Source: Deefgea rivuli DSM 18356 (GTDB lineage: Bacteria > Pseudomonadota > Gammaproteobacteria > Burkholderiales > Chitinibacteraceae). From it: a DNA stretch of 64,000 nt. A program made the position numbers and the translations under genes. The stretch spans positions 305,198 to 369,197 of the forward strand of contig NZ_KK211082.1 in the NCBI RefSeq assembly GCF_000620145.1, read 5' to 3'. This document shows positions 38,471 through 48,028 of the stretch, one piece after another; position 1 is the stretch's first letter, and every line of letters begins with the position of its first letter. The notes under the pieces were generated by a model. The model did no database searches. It saw only the letters and a list, made by a program, of their open reading frames with translations, and was not told the origin of the DNA.

Positions 38471-39330
38471 TACGCCGCTCAATCACGCTGCTATTTATCA
38501 GCAGCGCCCTCGCCCTACCTGCCCACGCCTTTGATTTGGGTAAATTACTGACCAAAGAGAATATGGATTCTCTGAGTAAAATTGGCGGCAACATAGTAGA
38601 AGCCAACAAAGAAATCACACCGCAGCAAGAAATCGTTATGGGGCAAAGCGTCATGGCGACGCTGCTCGGCGCGGCGCCACTGGTCAAAGACCCAGCGCTA
38701 CAAAAATACGTCAATCAAGTCGGAATGTGGGTTGCAGCGCAATCGGAACAACCCAATCTAGCTTGGCGATTTGGCGTGATTGACTCACCCAATATCAACG
38801 CCTTTGCCGCACCTGGCGGTTATATTTTGATTACCCGTGGGCTGTGGGAGCATTTACGCAACGAAGCTGAGCTGGCGGCGATTTTGGGACATGAAATTAC
38901 GCATGTACTGAAAAAACATCAAATCGAGGCAATGAAAAGCACCAATAAAGGCGCGATTTATGAAGAATTACTCGTACTTGGCGTGAATAACAAGACTAAA
39001 GGCGGCGCAAAAGAGCTAGGCCGTAAAGCCGCCAAAGCCACTACCGAGGGCTTTTACATCAAAGGCCTGTCTAAAGACGCCGAATACGAAGCCGACATCG
39101 GCGGCATGGTGCTCGCAGCTCGCGCTGGCTACAACCCGTATGCAATGGTGAGCGTGCTGCAAACTTTGGGTAACGTCAGCCCAAGTGATACCTCAGTCGC
39201 GCTATTTTTTAGCACTCACCCAAGCCCGAAAGATCGCCTCGACCAGATTGACAGCAAAGTCGGCGATCAGCTTGAAGCTTATGCAGAAGGCGCTGAAAAC
39301 ACAGCTCGATTTAACAAAATCAAAAAATAA
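38467..39330 (+). CDS. Periplasmic M48-family metalloprotease
   Basis: Zinc protease of the Oma1/BepA/LoiP type. A signal peptide (cut after AHA), then PNINAFAAPGGYILITRGLW and the zinc site LGHEITHVLKKH (HExxH) with the third ligand in EADIGGMVLAARAGY. Length 287. No TPR region follows, so it is closer to LoiP than to BepA. Likely periplasmic quality control together with the SH3b partner. Confidence 0.9.
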   Translation: MIRRSITLLFISSALALPAHAFDLGKLLTKENMDSLSKIGGNIVEANKEITPQQEIVMGQSVMATLLGAAPLVKDPALQKYVNQVGMWVAAQSEQPNLAWRFGVIDSPNINAFAAPGGYILITRGLWEHLRNEAELAAILGHEITHVLKKHQIEAMKSTNKGAIYEELLVLGVNNKTKGGAKELGRKAAKATTEGFYIKGLSKDAEYEADIGGMVLAARAGYNPYAMVSVLQTLGNVSPSDTSVALFFSTHPSPKDRLDQIDSKVGDQLEAYAEGAENTARFNKIKK

Positions 39331-39371
39331 ACGCTACACACTGCCACTCAGGGAAATCGAGGGTAAAAATC

Positions 39372-39398
39372 ACGGCCGCCGCAACTCTGGGCGGCCGT
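39372..39398. terminator. GC-rich hairpin after the M48 gene
   Basis: A perfect 9-bp stem ACGGCCGCC/GGCGGCCGT with a 9-base loop, followed by ATAATTT. The T-run is poor, so Rho-independent action is uncertain. Confidence 0.55.
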
Positions 39399-39470
39399 AT
39401 AATTTGCTTATTCCAGATCGTTAGCCCCATTTGCGGTGTATTGCCCCGCCCCCTAAAATTCGGAGTCTCC

Positions 39471-40778
39471 ATGTCAGAACTGATTACCGCTTGCCACTCC
39501 CGCCGCGCCACGCTCGCCGCCCGCTTAGAACCCGGCATTGTCATTGTGCCAACCACGCAAGAAATCATCCGCAATGCCGACAGCACTTACCCATTTCGCT
39601 TTGATTCGGGCTTTTATTACCTGACTGGTTTTACTGAACCCGATGCAGTTTTTGTGCAAATCATTAGCGAGAACAGCGTGCAAAACATCCTGTTTTGCCG
39701 CGATAAAGATATTGAGCGCGAAATCTGGGATGGCTACCGCTTTGGCCCTGCTGCCGCTGCAGCACAATTTGGTTTTGATGCCGCGTATCCAATTGCAGAG
39801 CTGGACACGCGCATCGTTGAGCTAATGAAAAACCAGCCGCGCATCTACTACCCGCTCGCCAAAGAAATGCGCTGGGATCGACGTGTAAATCGTTGGCTCA
39901 GTGATGTGCGCGCCCTTGCCCGTACTGGCATCACTGCGCCAAGTGCCATTTTAGACGTGCGCAGCAGCCTCGATGAAATGCGTCTATTTAAAGACGATTA
40001 TGAAGTAGGTATCTTGCGCCAAGCAGGAAAAATTAACGCGCAGGCACATATACGTGCGATGCAATTTGCTAAGCCTGAGCAAATGGAATATCAAGTCGAA
40101 GCTGAAATGCTGCACGACTATTACCGCCAAGGTAGCCGCTTCCCGGCCTATAGCAGCATTGTTGCCAGCGGCGCCAATAGCTGTGTGCTGCATTATGGCG
40201 AAAATAATGCCCGCATGAATGACGGCGATTTGCTGCTCATCGACGCGGGTTGCGAAATCGCCGGTTACGCCAGCGACATCACGCGCACCTTCCCAGTGAA
40301 TGGCAAATTTACGCCAGCACAACGCGCCGTGTACGAGATCACGCTCGCCGCACAAGAAGCCGCCCTCGCTACGATTTTCCCCGGTAGTACGTGGAATGCA
40401 CCGCACGACGCTGCTGTTCGCGTGTTAGCGCAAGGTATGATCGACTTGAAATTGCTCAGCGGTTCGCTGCAAGAAGTGCTGGAAAAAGAAACCTATCGCC
40501 AGTTCTATATGCACCGCACGGGTCATTGGATGGGTTTGGATGTACACGATTGCGGTGCCTACAAAGTCGATGGGCAATGGCGCACTTTGCAAGCCGGTAT
40601 GGTGATGACCGTCGAGCCAGGCTTTTACATCCGCCCTGCTGCCAATGTGCCAAAAGAATTCGAAAACATCGGCATCCGCATCGAAGATGACGTACTGGTC
40701 ACCGCCGACGGCTACGAGAATTTGACGATTACTTGCCCGAAAACGGTGGCTGAGATTGAAGCGGTGATGGCAAAATAA
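39471..40778 (+). CDS. pepP: Xaa-Pro aminopeptidase PepP
   Basis: Removes N-terminal residues before proline. An N-terminal AMP_N domain (MSELITACHSRRATLAARL, VVPTTQE-like) and a C-terminal pita-bread domain with metal ligands in LLIDAGCEIAGYASDITRTF (two Asp), HWMGLDVHD (His), TVEPGFYI (Glu) and GIRIEDDV (Glu). 435 residues. GGAG precedes the start. A possible degenerate 49-bp element lies at 40007. Confidence 0.94.
   Translation: MSELITACHSRRATLAARLEPGIVIVPTTQEIIRNADSTYPFRFDSGFYYLTGFTEPDAVFVQIISENSVQNILFCRDKDIEREIWDGYRFGPAAAAAQFGFDAAYPIAELDTRIVELMKNQPRIYYPLAKEMRWDRRVNRWLSDVRALARTGITAPSAILDVRSSLDEMRLFKDDYEVGILRQAGKINAQAHIRAMQFAKPEQMEYQVEAEMLHDYYRQGSRFPAYSSIVASGANSCVLHYGENNARMNDGDLLLIDAGCEIAGYASDITRTFPVNGKFTPAQRAVYEITLAAQEAALATIFPGSTWNAPHDAAVRVLAQGMIDLKLLSGSLQEVLEKETYRQFYMHRTGHWMGLDVHDCGAYKVDGQWRTLQAGMVMTVEPGFYIRPAANVPKEFENIGIRIEDDVLVTADGYENLTITCPKTVAEIEAVMAK
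40007..40055. repeat. Possible degenerate 49-bp element inside pepP: AGGTAT..ATACGT
   Basis: Spacing exact; the right end is two bases off. Encodes EVGILRQAGKINAQAHIRA, a normal PepP segment. The evidence is the weakest of the in-gene copies. Confidence 0.25.
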
Positions 40779-40834
40779 CACCATCACCGTGAGAGCATAA
40801 ATATCCACACAAGTGCCAAACCATTCATTTGGAT

Positions 40835-40915
40835 CGTCATACCGGCGTAGGCCGGTATCCAGAGCGACGGTAGAATCAACATTGCAGCTGGATTCCGGCT
40901 TTCGCCGGAATGACG
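40835..40915. repeat. REP-type inverted repeat (CGTCATTCCGGC family)
   Basis: CGTCATACCGGCGTAGGCCG at the left and CGGCTTTCGCCGGAATGACG at the right are 28-base imperfect inverted arms separated by 25 bases; each arm also folds on itself. This CCGGCGAAAGCCGG type is widespread in bacteria. A one-arm remnant (CTCGCCGGAATGACA) lies at 47213-47227. Confidence 0.8.
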
Positions 40916-40992
40916 AATTGATGATTGTTTGTCGCTTTCTGAGTTATGTAGATACTTAAACACTTAGGCATCACAGCAAAATTAGGAATCCC

Positions 40993-42162
40993 ATGTTAGT
41001 CAGCAACCTCCCTCAGCACGTAGATATTGTGATTGTTGGCGGCGGCCCCGTAGGTGCATTGTTGGCGCAGCGTCTACTCAAAAGCGGCCATGATGCGCTC
41101 TTGGTCGATGCCAAACACAGTGTCGGCAACGATCCACGGGCGCTAGCGATTGCCTACGCCAGCCAGCAAAGCCTCGCAGCCAGCGGCCTATGGGATGAAT
41201 CACTTGCGGCAACGCCAATTGAACGCGTTCACGTTTCGCAAGCTGGAACGCTGGGGCGCACTGAACTCAATGCCGCAGAGCTGGATTTACCCATGCTCGG
41301 CTCGGTGGTGAAATACCAAAAACTGGCGCAATACGCTTTTGATCAAATGGTTGCGGGCGATGTACGTTTGGCACTCGGTATGAAAGTCACTCAAATCCAG
41401 CGCTTGGCGCGCTTTGCGCAAATCACGCTGGAAAGCGACACAGGGACACAAAAAATCTCTTGTCGTTTGGTGATTCTGGCCGATGGTGGCCATTTGATTG
41501 CTCAGCTCACGGATATTAAGCAAACGGTTAAATCCTACGCGCAACACGCCGTGCTCGCCACACTGACGCCCAAGCAGCCCCATAAGGGTATTGCCTTCGA
41601 GCGCTTTGCGGATGATGGCCCGCTGGCATTACTCCCTACGGGTAATGATTTCACTTTGGTATGGACGCAAACGCCAGAACAAGCGACGGCGCGTTTAACA
41701 CTGTCTGATGATGGTTTTATTGCTGAAGTTGAGCAACGCTTTGCTGATCGTGTGAGCGGTTTTTCTGCAGTGACTGGTCGTGCGAGCTGGCCTTTAGCGT
41801 TAAAAACCTTGAATTCCGTCGTTGGACAACGCGTCGTATTGATTGGCAATGCCGCGCAAACCCTGCATCCAGTCGCTGGACAAGGCCTCAACCTTGGCCT
41901 GCGCGATGCCGCGACCTTGGCCGACGTGCTCGCCGCAACGCCAGCCAGGGAACTCGGTGAAGCGGCCAGCCTCGCCCGTTACGCCAAACTCCGCGCCCGC
42001 GACGCAGGCCTCGTCACCGCAGTCACCGATAGCTTGATTACGCTGTTTGACTCATCCTCACTACCGCTCAAACACGCACGTAGCTTGGGCTTGCTGGCAA
42101 TGGATCAATGCAGCTGGCTACGCCGAGGCTTTGCCGAGCGTATGGTGTACGGCGCGCGTTAA
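40993..42162 (+). CDS. ubiH: UbiH/UbiF-family FAD hydroxylase (ubiquinone synthesis)
   Basis: Flavoprotein monooxygenase that hydroxylates the ubiquinone ring. DIVIVGGGPVGALLAQRLL is the FAD GxGxxG fold, and GNAAQTLHPVAGQGLNLGLR is the second FAD/ring-hydroxylase motif shared by UbiH, UbiF, UbiI and VisC. Length 389. Assignment to UbiH (position C4) within the family is uncertain. It stands alone after pepP, an order often seen in proteobacteria (pepP-ubiH). Confidence 0.85.
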   Translation: MLVSNLPQHVDIVIVGGGPVGALLAQRLLKSGHDALLVDAKHSVGNDPRALAIAYASQQSLAASGLWDESLAATPIERVHVSQAGTLGRTELNAAELDLPMLGSVVKYQKLAQYAFDQMVAGDVRLALGMKVTQIQRLARFAQITLESDTGTQKISCRLVILADGGHLIAQLTDIKQTVKSYAQHAVLATLTPKQPHKGIAFERFADDGPLALLPTGNDFTLVWTQTPEQATARLTLSDDGFIAEVEQRFADRVSGFSAVTGRASWPLALKTLNSVVGQRVVLIGNAAQTLHPVAGQGLNLGLRDAATLADVLAATPARELGEAASLARYAKLRARDAGLVTAVTDSLITLFDSSSLPLKHARSLGLLAMDQCSWLRRGFAERMVYGAR

Positions 42163-42174
42163 TTCGTACTGACG

Positions 42175-42205
42175 AAAAAAAACCGCAACGTTTGCGGTTT
42201 TTTTT
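42175..42205. terminator. Bidirectional terminator between ubiH and the GAF gene
   Basis: AACCGCAA/TTGCGGTT extended by runs of eight A and T: a clear intrinsic terminator for both convergent genes. Confidence 0.9.
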
Positions 42206-42222
42206 AGATGCTAAATCATCAG

Positions 42223-42726
42223 CTATGCGCTTAAAAAGCTCGGCGTTTTTTCTAATTCACCCACTACCACTTTGGCCATATCCGCCAGCATTTCTAATTC
42301 AATGGCCGACATCGTGCGCGGTTTTGGATCGATCAAACACAGCGTACCCAAGTTACATCCATTGCTCATGGTCAGTGGCGCGCCCGCATAAAACCGAATT
42401 TTGGGTCCGTCGATGACTAAAGGATTGTCTGCAAAGCGCGCATCAAGCAAAGCATCTTCGATCACCATCACTTCATTTTGCAAAATCGTATGCCCGCAAA
42501 ACGACACATCGCGCGGCGTTTCTCTCGCATCCAAACCGCAAATCGACTTAAACCATTGCCGATTCACATCCACCAAGCTGACCACCGCAATTTGCACGCG
42601 AAAAAAGCTGGCCGCTGCCCGAGTGAGATTATCAAATCGCTCTTCGGGCGGCGTATCTAAAATCAGAAACTCCCGCAGCGTTTCAATGCGTAAAGCTTCA
42701 TTACTAGGCTGCGCTGGCGCTTGCAT
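42223..42726 (-). CDS. GAF-domain protein
   Basis: 167-residue cytoplasmic protein consisting of one GAF domain (residues about 25-160). RIETLREFLILDTPPEERFD and FCGHTILQNEVMVIEDALLD are typical of stand-alone GAF sensors found fused to GGDEF or kinase domains elsewhere. No output domain is present. Ligand unknown. Shares no operon. Confidence 0.82.
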   Translation of the reverse strand: MQAPAQPSNEALRIETLREFLILDTPPEERFDNLTRAAASFFRVQIAVVSLVDVNRQWFKSICGLDARETPRDVSFCGHTILQNEVMVIEDALLDARFADNPLVIDGPKIRFYAGAPLTMSNGCNLGTLCLIDPKPRTMSAIELEMLADMAKVVVGELEKTPSFLSA

Positions 42727-42792
42727 CTTAATCTCTAAACTAAATGAACACTGAGATTATAGCCGCAAGCTTCGATTCAGCAAAATGCCAGT

Positions 42793-45174
42793 TTAATGAC
42801 AAGCGCATCCAGAGCCATGCGCTGCCACCGCCGTAGGTTTTGCCGCTTCCACCACCAGCGTTTTCCCTTCAGCTAATGCCGCACGCGCGGTTTTAGTCGC
42901 CGCCAACATATTGGCGAGCGCGCTTTCAGTTTCTGGCCAAGCGCGGGTTTTCAGGCCGCAATCTGGGTTGATCCATAAACGATCGGCTGGCACCACTTCC
43001 AAAGCTTTGGCGATTAAGCGCAGCATTTCATTCACGGGCGGCACGCGTGGGCTGTGAATATCGTAAACACCGGGGCCGATTTCATTTGGATATTTAAACT
43101 CCCCGAAGGCTTCGAGCAACTCCATATCCGAGCGACTGGTTTCAATCGTGATGACATCGGCATCCATCGCCGCGATTTCCGGAAGAATATCGTTGAACTC
43201 CGAATAGCACATATGCGTATGAATTTGCGTGTCATCCGCAACACCCGAAGCCGAAATTCGAAACGACTCGCCCGCCCAAGCCAAATAAGCAGCCCATTGT
43301 GATTGCTTTAACGGCAAACCTTCGCGGAACGCGGGCTCGTCGATTTGGATAATGCCGATGCCCGCGTTTTCTAAATCCACCACTTCATCGCGAATCGCCA
43401 AAGCGATCTGCTGGCAAGTGAGCGAGCGCGGTTGGTCGTCGCGTACGAAAGACCACTGCAAAATCGTCACCGGCCCCGTCAACATGCCTTTCATCGGTTT
43501 AGTCGTCAGGCTTTGCGCGTAGCTACTCCACGCCACCGTCATCGGTGCTGGGCGGCTTACATCGCCGAACAAGACCGGCGGTTTCACGCAGCGGCTACCA
43601 TAGCTTTGCACCCAACCGAACTGCGTAAACACGAAACCCGCCAACTGTTCGCCAAAATACTCGACCATATCATTGCGCTCGGCTTCGCCATGCACCGGCA
43701 CGTCGATATCCAACTCATCTTGTTTGCGTACGACCAAAGCGATTTCAGCTTTCATCGCCGCATCGTAATCCGCAGCGCTGAGCTTGCCTTGTTTAAATGC
43801 AGCACGCGCCGCACGGATTTCACTGGTTTGTGGGAATGAACCGATTGTCGTCGTCGGTAACAGCGGCAAGTTAAAGCGCTTGCGCTGCGCGGCTTGGCGA
43901 ATTGCAAACGGCGAAACGCGTTGATCGGCCTTCGTCAATTGTTCTGGCAGCTGCGCCAAACGCTCAGCAACAGCAGGATTGTGAATCCGTGCTGAACTGC
44001 GGCGATTGGCTTGCGCGGCAGCATTCTCAGCCAATTGCGCAGTCACGTCATCACCGTGCAGAGCGCGTTTTAACAAGCTAATTTCAGCCAATTTTTGTTT
44101 GGCAAATGCCAGCCAAGATTTAAGTTCCGCATCAAGCTGCGCTTCTTGCGCCAAATCCACTGGCGTATGCAGCAAGGAGCAAGACGGCGCAATCCATAGG
44201 TATTGCCCTAGAACCGTTTTTACTTCATTGATAGCGAGCAATACATTGCTTAGATCTGCAGCCCAGATATTGCGGCCATCAACCACGCCGAGTGACAGCA
44301 CTTTATTTTTCGGCCAAATCGCGATAAACGCGGGCAATTGCTCTGGGGCGCGCACCAAATCTAAATGCACACCGGCCACTGGCAATTCAGCCAAGAGTTG
44401 CGCATGACTTTCGACTGAATCGAAATAAGTCGCCACTAAAACATTCAGGCCGTGACCTGCCAAAGCTTGATACGTTGATGCAAATGCAGCGATCCATTCG
44501 CTTGGCAATTCCAAACCCAGAATCGGCTCATCCAACTGAATATGCGATACACCTTTTGCTGCGAGTTTTTTTAATACAAGGGTATAGCGCTCTAGCAATT
44601 TTGGTAGAAGCTCTAGCTTGCTATACCCTACTGTTTTAGTTTTTGCCAACCACAAGAACGTCAAAGGGCCTGGCAATACGGCTTTCACGGTATGGCCTTG
44701 GGTTTGTGCATCTTCGATTTCATGGAAAAACCATTCCACGCCGCCGTCAAACGTACTCTCCAAGCTGAGTTCCGGCACCATATAGTGATAATTGGTATCA
44801 AAATATTTAGTCATTTCTAGCGCAGGCTGATCCACATTGCCACGCGCCAATTCAAAATATTGCGCGAGCGTGAGGCGTTTGGCGTCAAAACCAAAGCGCG
44901 CTGGCAAGCAGCCAAACAGCGCTGCGGCGTTCAAGGTTTGGTCGTACCAAGCAAAATCGCCCACGGTAACAAAATCCAAACCCGCTTCCGCCTGCCAAGC
45001 CCAATGACGGCGGCGCAGCGTTTGACCAACAATCACCAACTCAGCTTCGCTGATTTCAGAGCGCCAAAATTTTTCAGTGGCAAATTTCAATTCACGCTGC
45101 GCACCAATGCGAGGGAATCCTAAAATGTGCGCTTTAACACCCTGAGGCACTGTTACATTATGAATAGCTGTCAT
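42793..45174 (-). CDS. metE: Cobalamin-independent methionine synthase MetE
   Basis: Transfers a methyl group from 5-methyltetrahydropteroyltriglutamate to homocysteine. Two barrel halves; zinc ligands in THMCYSEF (His and Cys), Glu, and the distal Cys in [12 protein letters not shown]. Length 793 is slightly long because the C-terminus adds an Ala-rich tail ending HGSGCACH, which can bind metal. Divergent from metR across 96 bases, the classic arrangement. Two 49-bp elements lie in its coding sequence. Confidence 0.96.
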   Translation of the reverse strand: MTAIHNVTVPQGVKAHILGFPRIGAQRELKFATEKFWRSEISEAELVIVGQTLRRRHWAWQAEAGLDFVTVGDFAWYDQTLNAAALFGCLPARFGFDAKRLTLAQYFELARGNVDQPALEMTKYFDTNYHYMVPELSLESTFDGGVEWFFHEIEDAQTQGHTVKAVLPGPLTFLWLAKTKTVGYSKLELLPKLLERYTLVLKKLAAKGVSHIQLDEPILGLELPSEWIAAFASTYQALAGHGLNVLVATYFDSVESHAQLLAELPVAGVHLDLVRAPEQLPAFIAIWPKNKVLSLGVVDGRNIWAADLSNVLLAINEVKTVLGQYLWIAPSCSLLHTPVDLAQEAQLDAELKSWLAFAKQKLAEISLLKRALHGDDVTAQLAENAAAQANRRSSARIHNPAVAERLAQLPEQLTKADQRVSPFAIRQAAQRKRFNLPLLPTTTIGSFPQTSEIRAARAAFKQGKLSAADYDAAMKAEIALVVRKQDELDIDVPVHGEAERNDMVEYFGEQLAGFVFTQFGWVQSYGSRCVKPPVLFGDVSRPAPMTVAWSSYAQSLTTKPMKGMLTGPVTILQWSFVRDDQPRSLTCQQIALAIRDEVVDLENAGIGIIQIDEPAFREGLPLKQSQWAAYLAWAGESFRISASGVADDTQIHTHMCYSEFNDILPEIAAMDADVITIETSRSDMELLEAFGEFKYPNEIGPGVYDIHSPRVPPVNEMLRLIAKALEVVPADRLWINPDCGLKTRAWPETESALANMLAATKTARAALAEGKTLVVEAAKPTAVAAHGSGCACH
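44198..44246. repeat. 49-bp element inside metE: AGGTAT..ATACAT
   Basis: Ends pair as GGTATTGC/GCAATAC and base 11-16 reads CTAGAA, like other copies; the last three bases have drifted. Encodes [17 protein letters not shown] with normal MetE length. It lies 382 bases from the second metE copy. Confidence 0.5.
44580..44628. repeat. 49-bp element inside metE (perfect ends)
   Basis: GGGTATAGC and GCTATACCC form perfect 9-bp arms. Coding strand: [18 protein letters not shown], with GGG, CTA, CTT, CTA, CCA, CTA codons in a row, while the protein aligns with other MetE (FDRLSLL..LLPVY pattern) without an insertion. Its left 20 bases resemble the intergenic copy at 22991. Confidence 0.8.
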
Positions 45175-45270
45175 CGCAAACGTCCTTTTACATGAATAGT
45201 GTTTGCATCATACGGCGGCAAAGAATATGATTACAGTTCATTATTTTCACAGAAAGCATGAGAAATTCTA

Positions 45271-46191
45271 ATGCAATCACTACTCGAACTGCGCCATCTC
45301 AAAACCATACTCGCGATCCAAGACAGCGGCAGCTTGACGCGGGCGGCGGAACGCTTGCATCTGACTCAGTCAGCCTTGTCGCACCAAATCCGTTTACTTG
45401 AAGATCATTATGGCTTGCCGCTATTTGCACGCAAATCAACGCCACTCAAACTCACTGCGGCGGGCGAAAAGCTGGCGCTGCTAGCGCAGGACGTATTGCC
45501 CGCGATTGCCAGCACCGAGCGCGATATTGCGCGTTTGCGCGAAGGCCAAGCGGGGCAACTTAGAATCGCCGTCGAATGCCACACTTGTTTTGATTGGCTG
45601 ATGCCGGCGATGGATCAATTTCGCAGCCATTGGCCGGAAGTTGAGCTGGATATTGTGTCGGGATTTCATGCCGATCCAGTGCAATTGCTGTTTGAAGATA
45701 GAGCCGATTTGGCGATTGTGTCGGAAGTGGAAACACTGGTTGGCCTGAGCCATACGCCGCTGTTTAGCTACGATATGGTTGCTTTGGTCGCCGCAGATCA
45801 TGCGCTGGCCAGCAAGCCTTATCTGGACGCCGCCGATTTTGCCGATGAAACACTGATTACCTATCCGGTGCCCGATGAAATGCTCGACTTGCTGCGCAAG
45901 GTACTCAAGCCGGCGGGCGTGAATCCAAAACGTCGCCCAACTGAACTCACAGTGGCGATGCTGCAACTGGTGGCCAGCCGCCGTGGCATTGCCGCGCTAC
46001 CGCGCTGGAGCGTGCAACATTATCTGGAACGCGGTTATGTCGTCGCCAAACCGATTACCGCGCAAGGACTAACGTCTGAGCTGTACGCGGCGATGCCAAC
46101 GGATCGCAGCACAACCGCGTATTTGACTGATTTTGTTGAGATTATGCGCACTGTGAGCGTGCAGACTTTGCCAGGCGTAGTGTTGCTCTAA
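45271..46191 (+). CDS. metR: LysR-type regulator MetR
   Basis: Activator of metE and related genes, with homocysteine as co-activator in enterobacteria. HTH residues 5-62 (TRAAERLHLTQSALSHQIR); the effector domain opens with the MetR-specific IAVECHTCFDWLMPAMD. Length 306. Divergent from metE; the shared gap holds TTCA half-sites (TTCATTATTTTCA) but no perfect TGAA-N5-TTCA dyad that I could see. Confidence 0.93.
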   Translation: MQSLLELRHLKTILAIQDSGSLTRAAERLHLTQSALSHQIRLLEDHYGLPLFARKSTPLKLTAAGEKLALLAQDVLPAIASTERDIARLREGQAGQLRIAVECHTCFDWLMPAMDQFRSHWPEVELDIVSGFHADPVQLLFEDRADLAIVSEVETLVGLSHTPLFSYDMVALVAADHALASKPYLDAADFADETLITYPVPDEMLDLLRKVLKPAGVNPKRRPTELTVAMLQLVASRRGIAALPRWSVQHYLERGYVVAKPITAQGLTSELYAAMPTDRSTTAYLTDFVEIMRTVSVQTLPGVVLL

Positions 46192-46204
46192 TTCGATATA
46201 TGAC

Positions 46205-46951
46205 TTAATTCGGCGCGGCAAATCGTGCTTCGTAACGCGCATTGATTTGCTGTAGCTTTTTATCGCTACGCATACTCTCCAGCGCCACATTCAGCTTGTC
46301 GATCAGGCTGGCTGGCGTTTGTAAATTACAGGCTAAATACAAATCAACTTGATTGAACACGTAGACCGCTTGAATCCGCTGCGGATCAATTTGCAAACGC
46401 TGCACGATTTCACGCGCGCTAAATGAGGTGCCTGGGTACAAATCAATGTGACCAGCGAGCAATTTGCGCAAATTTTGATCTTCGGTGTTGGCGTAATCGA
46501 GCACAAAGCCTTTGCTCTCCAAAAAAATTGCATTCGCGCCTTGGCGCAAATCGCCGACTCGCAGCTTTTTAGCATCGTCCAAGTTTTTAATCTGCAAATT
46601 ACGCTCGCGCAGGCCAAACAGCGTGCCTTTCACGCTGGCAATTGGCCCTATCCATTGAAAGCGCGCCTCTCGCTCTGGGATACGTCCAACCGTATACGCA
46701 CAGTGATTCGGCTTAAATTGCACAGTGCTCAGCGCACGCACCCAAGGAAAATCTTTGTGCTCGGCCGACAATTGCGCGCGCTTGAGCATTTCAGTCATCA
46801 CTTCAACGGCCATGCCTTCGGGCTGGCCATTTACAAATGAATTAAACGGCGGATTGTCCCCCAAATACAGCGTCAAATCTGCCGCGCAGGCCGCACCATG
46901 CAAAACCCCTGCACAGATTACCAAGCCTAGCCGCGTGCTGAAATGGCTCAC
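46205..46951 (-). CDS. Periplasmic solute-binding protein, family 3 type
   Basis: 248-residue secreted protein. A signal peptide (cut after ACA) is followed by a family 3 binding fold: LTLYLGDNPPFNSFVNGQPE, then GMAVEVMTEMLKRAQL and LDDAKKLRVGDLRQGANAIF. No permease or ATPase gene is nearby, so it may be an orphan receptor or a sensor partner. Ligand unknown (amino acid-like in the family). Confidence 0.8.
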   Translation of the reverse strand: MSHFSTRLGLVICAGVLHGAACAADLTLYLGDNPPFNSFVNGQPEGMAVEVMTEMLKRAQLSAEHKDFPWVRALSTVQFKPNHCAYTVGRIPEREARFQWIGPIASVKGTLFGLRERNLQIKNLDDAKKLRVGDLRQGANAIFLESKGFVLDYANTEDQNLRKLLAGHIDLYPGTSFSAREIVQRLQIDPQRIQAVYVFNQVDLYLACNLQTPASLIDKLNVALESMRSDKKLQQINARYEARFAAPN

Positions 46952-47263
46952 ATTACTTTCCTTAAACGAGAACGTAATTTCTTACAAAAACAGACAAAAA
47001 AGCCTATTAAATTAGAAAACACTAATGCCTGCAGCTCATTATTGTAAGCAAACAGGCAAAACACAAGTGCGTTCGTCAGGTTTTAAGGAAAGACGGTATG
47101 TAGGAAAAGGAAGTTTGGCTGCGCTGCTCATGATCAGCATGGGGATCTACACGAGTTAAAATGCTTAAAACATCCTCCGGCGGTCAAATCATCATTGCCG
47201 AAAAATTGCGGCCTCGCCGGAATGACAAACTCATCAGATTTAGGATTTATGGCTCATCAAGGC
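46952..47263. other. 312-base region without a gene
   Basis: Contains the leader of the binding-protein gene and, at 47150-47230, debris of REP-type sequence (CCTCCGGCGG and CTCGCCGGAATGACA). No coding frame with start and ribosome site was found. Confidence 0.5.
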
Positions 47264-47938
47264 TTAGATTTTGATGATGGTTTGCCATGCTTGCGTGTCG
47301 CACACAGCTTGCCATGCTTGCGGTACATCGCTGGCCAAAGCCAGCAAAACATTGGGCGCTACTTCCCAAACTTGCAGCGACCACGTGCATGAGTCTGGAC
47401 TTTCACAGCACCAGCCAGTCGCCGTTTTTAGTAAGACAAAGCGCTGCAAGCCACCCACCAGCCCAGTGCCTAATGCTTTAAGCAAAGCCTCTTTGGCGAC
47501 CCACAAAATATAAAATGCACGCAATTGCTCTGCCTCTGGCAATCCAGCCAGCCAAGCGGTTTCGCGCGGATCAAAATAGCTTGTCGCAATGGCTTGCAAT
47601 TGTTTGCGCGGGCGGATGATTTCTAAATCAATCCCAACCCGCCCCTGCCCCAAAGCCGCAGCGCAATACGCCGCACCATGAGTCCACGACAGGCCATCAG
47701 CAAACGGCCAAGCGGGTGCCGATGGTCGGCCATTCTCATGTTGAGTGAGCGTCGGCACGCAGTGATTCAATTGGAGTAATTGCTGCGCCAAATGCCGAGC
47801 CGATAAAAATTGCGCACGGCGTTGCGGATTTTGCATCGCGGCAAATCGCTGCTGCTGAGGGAAATCCAAATCCGCCAAAGTCGGCGCGAGGAGGTCTTCT
47901 GCTGCAATCGGACTCACAGCAAAACGGGAAACTAACAT
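47264..47938 (-). CDS. 4'-phosphopantetheinyl transferase (Sfp type)
   Basis: Attaches the phosphopantetheine arm of CoA to carrier proteins. Motifs: RVGIDLEIIRPRKQL (metal Asp and Glu) and FYILWVAKEALLKALGTGL (WxxKEA). Length 224. It is of the broad-range Sfp/AcpT class rather than the small AcpS. No NRPS or PKS gene is nearby. Confidence 0.88.
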   Translation of the reverse strand: MLVSRFAVSPIAAEDLLAPTLADLDFPQQQRFAAMQNPQRRAQFLSARHLAQQLLQLNHCVPTLTQHENGRPSAPAWPFADGLSWTHGAAYCAAALGQGRVGIDLEIIRPRKQLQAIATSYFDPRETAWLAGLPEAEQLRAFYILWVAKEALLKALGTGLVGGLQRFVLLKTATGWCCESPDSCTWSLQVWEVAPNVLLALASDVPQAWQAVCDTQAWQTIIKI

Positions 47939-47975
47939 GGACTAAGCACTTACCGACTCGAAACATAAAAATCAG

Positions 47976-48024
47976 ATGTATTTGATTGCAGACTTTATCA
48001 ATAAAAGCCTACAAGCTAATACCC
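47976..48024. repeat. Degenerate 49-bp element: ATGTAT..ATACCC
   Basis: The right motif is perfect and AGCCTACAAG near the right end resembles the copies at 26528 and 8022. It lies between the phosphopantetheinyl transferase gene and the end of the DUF748 gene. Confidence 0.45.
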
Positions 48025-48028
48025 ACCA

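Noticed and set aside
41586-41634. GGGTATTGCC start inside ubiH as another 49-bp site
   Set aside because: The right end reads CATTACTC, which does not keep the ATACC motif at the required position.
45175-45270. Perfect MetR operator between metE and metR
   Set aside because: Only TTCA half-sites in direct orientation were seen, not the TGAA-N5-TTCA dyad.
47150-47230. Insertion-sequence end near 47.2 kb
   Set aside because: The CGGAATGACA match is a one-arm REP remnant; no transposase fragment lies nearby.
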